Positions 59,878 to 64,000 of a stretch of 64,000 bases of DNA are shown here, piece after piece (positions within the stretch are counted from its first letter, which is position 1; each line of letters opens with the position of its first letter). The position numbers and the translations under genes were made by a program. Location: assembly GCA_964626015.1 (NCBI GenBank), contig CAZVCC010000005.1, positions 40,998 through 104,997 on the forward strand. The letters run 5' to 3'. Source of the DNA: CAIKZJ01 sp964626015 (GTDB lineage: Bacteria > Bacteroidota > Ignavibacteria > Tepidaquicellales > Tepidaquicellaceae). The notes beneath the pieces were generated by a model. The model had not been told where the DNA came from. It searched no databases and saw nothing but the letters and a program-made list of their open reading frames with translations.

Positions 59878-60663
59878 ATGAAAAACACACTTTATAAAGC
59901 ACTCGAAGAAAGCGGTAAGATACTTAAGGAATACATTAACAAAGACTTCAAGATAGAAAGCAAGAATGTAGTTTCAAACCTTGTTACCGAGGTTGACAAG
60001 CGCTCTGAGGCAAAGATTATAGAAGTTATAAGAAACGATTTCCCCGACCATAACATACTTTCCGAAGAAATCGGTGCGCTGAATACATCATCTGATGTGA
60101 AATGGATAATTGATCCGATTGACGGCACGATTAATTACGCTCACGGAATTCCAATCTGCTGTGTATCAATCGGCATTGAGGTTGCGGGAGAAATAGTAAT
60201 GGGCGGTATTTACAATCCATTCGGCAATGAAATGTTCTTTGCAGAAAAAGGTAAAGGTTCATACCTTAATGACAATAGAATTCAGGTTTCAAAAGAAAGC
60301 GATTTCAAGAAATCCTTGCTCGTAACGGGATTTCCTTATAAGACGGGCAGCAATCCGAACAATCCTGTACAAGTATTTTCAGCAATAGTAAATTCGGATA
60401 TACCCGTCAGGCGGCTCGGCTCGGCGGCACTGGATATATGCTGGACAGCTTGCGGGAGGTTTGACGGATTCTGGGAATACAACCTGAATGCATGGGATGT
60501 TGCGGCGGGTTTGATAATACTGACAGAAGCCGGCGGTACTGTAACAGACTTTACCGGAGGCACGTATTCAGTTTATAATAAAGAAATTCTTGCGACAAAC
60601 GGGAACATACATGAGGAACTATTGAGTATAATAATGAAAGCAGCGGGGAAAAAAGATGTATAA
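59878..60663 (+). CDS. Inositol monophosphatase-family protein
   Basis: 261 residues with the three metal-binding motifs of the family: SEEIG (Glu63-64), DPIDGTINYAHG (Asp79, Asp82) and WDVAAGLIILTEAGG. Members hydrolyse inositol phosphate, PAP or fructose-1,6-bisphosphate. It begins 2 bases after the phosphodiesterase gene and ends the operon. Substrate is not decided by sequence. Confidence 0.93.
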   Translation: MKNTLYKALEESGKILKEYINKDFKIESKNVVSNLVTEVDKRSEAKIIEVIRNDFPDHNILSEEIGALNTSSDVKWIIDPIDGTINYAHGIPICCVSIGIEVAGEIVMGGIYNPFGNEMFFAEKGKGSYLNDNRIQVSKESDFKKSLLVTGFPYKTGSNPNNPVQVFSAIVNSDIPVRRLGSAALDICWTACGRFDGFWEYNLNAWDVAAGLIILTEAGGTVTDFTGGTYSVYNKEILATNGNIHEELLSIIMKAAGKKDV

Positions 60664-60768
60664 AACTGAATCTAAAAATATTGACCGTAAAATAATCATT
60701 TCAACGCTTCCACTTATATCAGGTATTCTAACATACCTTCCTTCCTACATTTTACTATTGATTTTCCT

Positions 60769-60823
60769 TTAAATTTCGTATTTTATACGTATTATGTACG
60801 TATTACATACCTATTATATACAT
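60769..60823. repeat. Intergenic array of 11-bp repeats (five units)
   Basis: Blocks of 11 bases: TTAAATTTCGT, ATTTTATACGT, ATTATGTACGT, ATTACATACCT, ATTATATACAT; the next block (ATCGTATTTAC) no longer fits. Units 2-5 share AT at positions 1-2 and the TACGT-like end. It lies 94 bases before the start of the 264-residue unknown gene. It is the third array with this period in the window. Confidence 0.8.
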
Positions 60824-60916
60824 ATCGTATTTACAATAGGGTATGGAGGGATTAGTGAGAGATTATACAGAGTAAATAATGGCAGAGAGTAAAATTATAA
60901 GAATTAAACAAAAATT

Positions 60917-61711
60917 GTGGCAAAAGTAATCAAACAGCACCTCGGAGTAACAAGGGGAAAAGTAGGCGATGTGGTTTTTAAAAGCAGGAAGGGGAAAAGC
61001 TATGTAGCATCTGCCCCAATTCCTTACAAGAAAACGACGAGCAATAAATTAATAAAAAACAGGGGGAGGTTTGCGGCGGTTTCAAAGTTTGCATCAGCGG
61101 TAACCGATTCTCCTTACAGATACCGGATATGGATAATGCCAAAACTGAAAGGCAAGACCCCTTACAAAAAATGTTTTTCATATAATTATGTACATACAAA
61201 GGGAAATATGTCGTGGCGATTAACGGCAATAACGCCGGGGAATTTAGGACTGATTGATCATAACGTTGTATTAACCCCCGACACTTTGGAAATCAGCTTC
61301 AGAGTTTCAGAAGAAATTTTTAATATACTGAAAGAGGATTTTATTGCAAGCACTGTTATATTTATGAGGGAGCTGATAAAAAAAGGAAGCGGGGTGCTGC
61401 GGTATAATTCTTATATCTCGATTGATGAAGAGGTAAGAGATTTCAATCCTTCGCTGACAGGAATAAATAAATTTAGTCACAGGTTTGATAAGCCGGGAAA
61501 ACTGGCAATAACAGAAAAATATAAGAATGTGATGGTTTATACATCGTTTATTTCTAAAAAGGAAGAGAAGGGCAAACAAATTTACACTGCCGGAGAAGCT
61601 TTTGCTGTTAAGGGATTTGAGGCTGATGAAAAAGAATTAGCAGTTGCGAGTACTACCATAGCAGATGACGGCGAGCAGAACAGACCGTTTTACAGGTTCA
61701 GGGTGAAATAG
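60917..61711 (+). CDS. Unknown protein with N-terminal GKVGxVVFxxRKGKxYV motif
   Basis: 264 residues, not firmly recognised. The start (LGVTRGKVGDVVFKSRKGKSYVASAPIP, about 8-35) resembles the beginning of DUF6266-type proteins of FCB bacteria; the rest contains RGRFAAVSKFASAV, then two beta-rich halves with YNYVHTKGNMSWRL and TLEISFRV. No signal peptide or membrane segment. Start codon is GTG. It follows an 11-bp repeat array and is isolated between non-coding, repeat-rich regions. A phage-tail or secreted-structural relation is possible but not supported by anything else I see. Confidence 0.6.
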   Translation: MAKVIKQHLGVTRGKVGDVVFKSRKGKSYVASAPIPYKKTTSNKLIKNRGRFAAVSKFASAVTDSPYRYRIWIMPKLKGKTPYKKCFSYNYVHTKGNMSWRLTAITPGNLGLIDHNVVLTPDTLEISFRVSEEIFNILKEDFIASTVIFMRELIKKGSGVLRYNSYISIDEEVRDFNPSLTGINKFSHRFDKPGKLAITEKYKNVMVYTSFISKKEEKGKQIYTAGEAFAVKGFEADEKELAVASTTIADDGEQNRPFYRFRVK

Positions 61712-61807
61712 TCGGTGGAGAGAATTTATATGTTTTAGCAGAGATAAATAGCCCCTCGCCTTCTATAGTTCGCTGATGTTCACCGCCGCCCGGGCATTCC
61801 CCTGACT

Positions 61808-61975
61808 TTGTCTGTCGCCGTAAAATATTTAAAAGCAGCAGAAGAAATGCCTGAAATCTTAAATCAAAGTTACCCTACAGCTGAACGGGTGAATTATGAA
61901 TACGACAGTAAAGACAAACTATTAAAAATAAAGAAGGACAGCGGAACGTACGAAGTAAGTTATGAATATTATTAA
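61808..61975 (+). pseudogene. Fragment resembling the end of a PepSY-like (DUF2874) protein
   Basis: An open stretch of 55 codons from TTG at 61808 ending in TAA encodes MPEILNQSYPTAERVNYEYD and SGTYEVSYEYY. The first part of this, a helix followed by YPTAERVNYEY, matches the repeat unit of PepSY-like putative inhibitor domains (helix, then YPxAxxVxWE and a strand pair). There is no ATG or ribosome binding site and a stop precedes it in frame, so it is probably a remnant. Confidence 0.5.
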
Positions 61976-62015
61976 GAGAACCGGTAATTGAAAGCTTAAT
62001 AAGACGAAGTGAGGA

Positions 62016-62120
62016 ATAGCTGACAGCGGATGGCTGGTAGCTCATGGCTCATAGCTGATGGCTGATGGCTCACAGATAATGGCTGATGGCTCATGGCTCA
62101 TAGCTGATGGCTGGCAGCTG
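62016..62120. repeat. Heptad tandem repeat (fifteen 7-bp units)
   Basis: Fifteen consecutive 7-base blocks close to ATGGCTS, for example ATAGCTG, ATGGCTG, ATGGCTC, ATGGCTC, ATAGCTG, ATGGCTG. Phase is kept across all 105 bases; a few blocks (ACAGCGG, ACAGATA) are diverged. No frame through it codes for a sensible protein of size. Imperfect repeats of this kind expand and contract by slippage. Confidence 0.85.
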
Positions 62121-62205
62121 GTTGAAAGAGATTTTTAAGAGCAGTGAGGAAGTGATCCGCCACGACGGACTCAAAGAACGCGGAAAGTGAGAAAGTTTAA
62201 AATAT

Positions 62206-62248
62206 AAAGTATGGCAGAAGGTTAGTTATTGATTGACTGCCATACTTT
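62206..62248. terminator. Hairpin terminator at the end of the lipase gene
   Basis: Arms AAAGTATGGCAG and CTGCCATACTTT form a perfect 12-bp stem with a 19-base loop, 24 bases after the lipase stop. On the minus strand it is followed by TATATTTT and on the plus strand by TATTTTAT, so it may act in both directions. Confidence 0.65.
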
Positions 62249-62271
62249 TATTTTATAATAATATTTTATTT

Positions 62272-63387
62272 CTAATTTGTTGTGACGAGAATATAATAGG
62301 GATAGACTGAATGATTTTCCCAAACCTGAGACTTGGTAACGTCGTTTGGAAAGAGCTTGTAATAATCGGCATTCGGCACCAAAGGAATATTCAGTCCTGC
62401 TCTTTCAAAATCTGCAGTCTTTAGAAGTTCGGGTTCAACATAACCGGGCATTGCGTTTAGAACCTTTGGATAAACGTTTTCGTGAACAACTTTTCCGAGT
62501 TCATTTGCAGCATTCGGAACCAATTCAAGAAATTTCTTCGCTGTTTCATCAAACTTAGGACCGGGTTTATAATTCACGTCAGAGAAAAACTCTTTAAGGT
62601 TTAAGAAAGGACTTATTTTCGGAAAATCTTTTGCGTCCTGAAGTGTTACGCCTATGCTTGGTACCCAGTCGAGAACATTATTAACAGACATAGCCCATCC
62701 GCCCATTGTAATTTTTTCATAATCATAAGCAAAATGAACGTTGCCAATTTTCGGGGCTGCCAGGTTATAGGTTTTGAGTCTGAAATCAGCAGGAAGTTTT
62801 CCATCCTTTTGGAGATAACGAATGAATGAAGTTGCGAGAAAACCAATACCGCTTCCCTGACTGTGACCAAGAATAATAAAATCACGAATGCCGTCGGAGT
62901 AATGCTTCATAATCTGTTCAAGCAGTTCATCTGATATATTTCCAAGACCGAGCAGCATACCGAGATGAACTCCTGCATCGGGGAGTTCGGCAACTTTATA
63001 TTCAAACGTTTTGGTGCCGGACATTTTTATTTTTCCAATTGCGGGAACCATAGGAACGTAGAACGCCGCAGTGAAACTCAATGCCGCAGAATCGACTATA
63101 GACCCTCTAATGGCAATCACGGCTTTTTTATCATCTGTCAGCCATACATCAAATCTGTTCATAAGCGGTGATACCTTAGAGCGAAATACGCGTTTCACCT
63201 TTTCGGGTTCGGGTGTTTTAAAACCGCCAATATCAGACGAGTCGTAAGTGCGTTCCATAACAGGCAGCAGCATGGTAAGCTCGGCTTTATCGTATCCGGG
63301 TTTTAGTTCGGATGATTGTTTGTTTCCACAACTCTGGAAAGATAGAATGAAAGCAAAGAAAATAATAATCGTTATGAATGATTTCAT
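62272..63387 (-). CDS. Lipoprotein with class 3 lipase-like alpha/beta-hydrolase domain
   Basis: 371 residues: a lipoprotein signal (hydrophobic 3-16, lipobox with Cys20 in SFQSCGNK), then an alpha/beta hydrolase of the fungal lipase (class 3) type with the nucleophile Ser176 in LGHSQGSG and later NLAAPKIGNVHFAYDYE and NVLDWVPSIG. It would be anchored in the outer membrane or periplasm and act on lipids or esters. The exact substrate is unknown. It stands alone and ends in a hairpin. Confidence 0.88.
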   Translation of the reverse strand: MKSFITIIIFFAFILSFQSCGNKQSSELKPGYDKAELTMLLPVMERTYDSSDIGGFKTPEPEKVKRVFRSKVSPLMNRFDVWLTDDKKAVIAIRGSIVDSAALSFTAAFYVPMVPAIGKIKMSGTKTFEYKVAELPDAGVHLGMLLGLGNISDELLEQIMKHYSDGIRDFIILGHSQGSGIGFLATSFIRYLQKDGKLPADFRLKTYNLAAPKIGNVHFAYDYEKITMGGWAMSVNNVLDWVPSIGVTLQDAKDFPKISPFLNLKEFFSDVNYKPGPKFDETAKKFLELVPNAANELGKVVHENVYPKVLNAMPGYVEPELLKTADFERAGLNIPLVPNADYYKLFPNDVTKSQVWENHSVYPYYILVTTN

Positions 63388-63606
63388 TTTTTAATTTTTG
63401 TTTAGATAATTATATAGATTTTGAATAATAAACTCAACGTAGAAAACTTATTTTAGTTGATGGATGATGGAAATAGAACGCTGATTTACGCGGATTGGGA
63501 GGATTAGGACGGATTAAGAACAGTAGAATAACAAGCTGGAAGTGCCGACCCTCCCAACAAGACGGCGGATTTTCAACAAGCCGGGATCGTGGACTTGTGT
63601 TACACA

Positions 63607-63657
63607 GCGTAGCCGATGGCTACAAACAAATAAGAGCATCAAAACAGATTTCACCGC
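63607..63657 (+). repeat. 51-bp direct repeat, copy 1
   Basis: The segment beginning GCGTAGCCGATGGCTACAAA and ending AGATTTCACCGC is repeated exactly at 63950-64000. It contains the inner hairpin TAGCCGATGGCTA, with perfect arms TAGCC and GGCTA around a GAT loop. Confidence 0.95.
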
Positions 63658-63949
63658 TGAAAACGCAGAAAACGCAGAGAAGGCAGAGAAAATATATTTT
63701 TTCTTGTAATAAAATTCAACGCTAAGTTCGCAAAGGAGGCCAAGGGCGCAAAGAAGAGCAATTTTTATTGCTAAGAACTTTGCACACTGTAAGAACAGAT
63801 TTGATTATGATTATAAATGATTAAGAGCTTATATTTATTGCAAAGAGATTTCTCCCACAAATTACACAAATGTCACAAAGAAGAGTAAGAGCGTTTAATT
63901 ATTGATAAGAGATTTTAACGCTATCCAGAGCAGGTTCACAGAGACCACG

Positions 63950-64000
63950 GCGTAGCCGATGGCTACAAACAAATAAGAGCATCAAAACAGATTTCACCGC
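63950..64000 (+). repeat. 51-bp direct repeat, copy 2 (runs to window end)
   Basis: Identical to 63607-63657 over 51 bases. It reaches the last base of the window, so the repeat may be longer and copies may continue beyond. Confidence 0.95.

Larger units (their letters stand above)
61976..62271. other. Non-coding repeat-rich interval
   Basis: No gene seen. It holds the heptad repeat array at 62016-62120, a GC-rich tail and the hairpin at 62206-62248 that ends the minus-strand lipase gene. Confidence 0.7.
63388..64000. other. Gene-free interval rich in dispersed repeats
   Basis: No defensible gene in 613 bases. It holds GATTTACGCGGATT-type text (63480-63521, related to 34640-34690), CGCAGAAAACGCAGAGAAGG low-complexity text (63664-63690), CGCAAAG-like text (about 63720-63755), and two copies of a 51-base direct repeat. 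This composition resembles dispersed non-coding repeats found in many environmental genomes. Confidence 0.7.

Noticed and set aside
63495..63725. 76-codon open frame near the window end
   Set aside because: It runs through dispersed repeats and low-complexity DNA and its product has no protein-like pattern.

Overview
The window looks like a chromosomal segment of an AT-rich, Gram-negative bacterium of the Bacteroidota/Chlorobiota/Ignavibacteriota (FCB) superphylum; Ignavibacteriota is my best guess. The evidence is four secreted proteins ending in a type A T9SS sorting domain (the NYPNPFN...SSGVYFYKL pattern), an LptD outer-membrane LPS porter, a TonB-dependent receptor with a carboxypeptidase-like N-terminal domain, and few strong Shine-Dalgarno sites. 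A run of exactly 100 N (56808-56907) marks a scaffold join inside a tandem repeat, so this is a draft, possibly metagenome-derived, assembly.

Layout. 1-10138 (minus strand) is the S10/spc ribosomal protein cluster from rplB to secY and a partial map. It has three oddities: it starts at rplB (rpsJ, rplC, rplD and rplW are not upstream), a tRNA-Gln(TTG) sits between rplR and rpsE, and an outer-membrane beta-barrel gene followed by a strong intrinsic terminator sits between rpmD and rplO. 10535-13887 (plus) carries an atypical aspartokinase, tRNA-Gln(CTG), a fluoride channel with its DUF190 partner, and an arylamine N-acetyltransferase. 13920-23353 (minus) holds a DUF1569 protein, dapF, lptD, two TPM-domain proteins, an ExbB-ExbD-ExbD motor with a STAS protein, adk and rlmN. 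23508-36517 mixes DNA repair (UvrD/PcrA), DedA and DUF membrane proteins, tRNA-Ser, an OsmC protein, a TonB-type receptor, a hybrid histidine kinase and a Wzi-like barrel.

37001-42847 is a secretome island: three tandem paralogous YCF48-like propeller proteins and a convergent sialidase-like propeller, all with T9SS tails. 42919-55719 is housekeeping: mfd, rsmA, a penicillin-acylase-family hydrolase, a TolB-like propeller, metF, a truncated Nif3-like protein with its C4 zinc-ribbon neighbour, the RNase P RNA, nadA, a sugar-phosphate nucleotidyltransferase and a NifU-type Fe-S protein. 55857-56960 is a REP/RAYT locus: an IS200-like Y1 transposase flanked by inverted palindromic repeats, including a five-unit array with an exact 52-bp period. 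56988-60663 holds Mrp and a tightly overlapping operon of two unknown proteins, an MBL-fold phosphodiesterase and an inositol-monophosphatase-family enzyme. 60664-64000 is gene-poor and repeat-rich, with one unknown protein, a PepSY-like gene fragment, a heptad repeat and a lipoprotein lipase.

The patterns I find least explained are: (i) three separate intergenic arrays of different short sequences that all have an 11-bp period; (ii) the outer-membrane protein plus terminator inside the spc operon; (iii) the RAYT and its 52-bp array. Promoters, hairpins and repeat periods were read by eye; no alignment or folding program was run.
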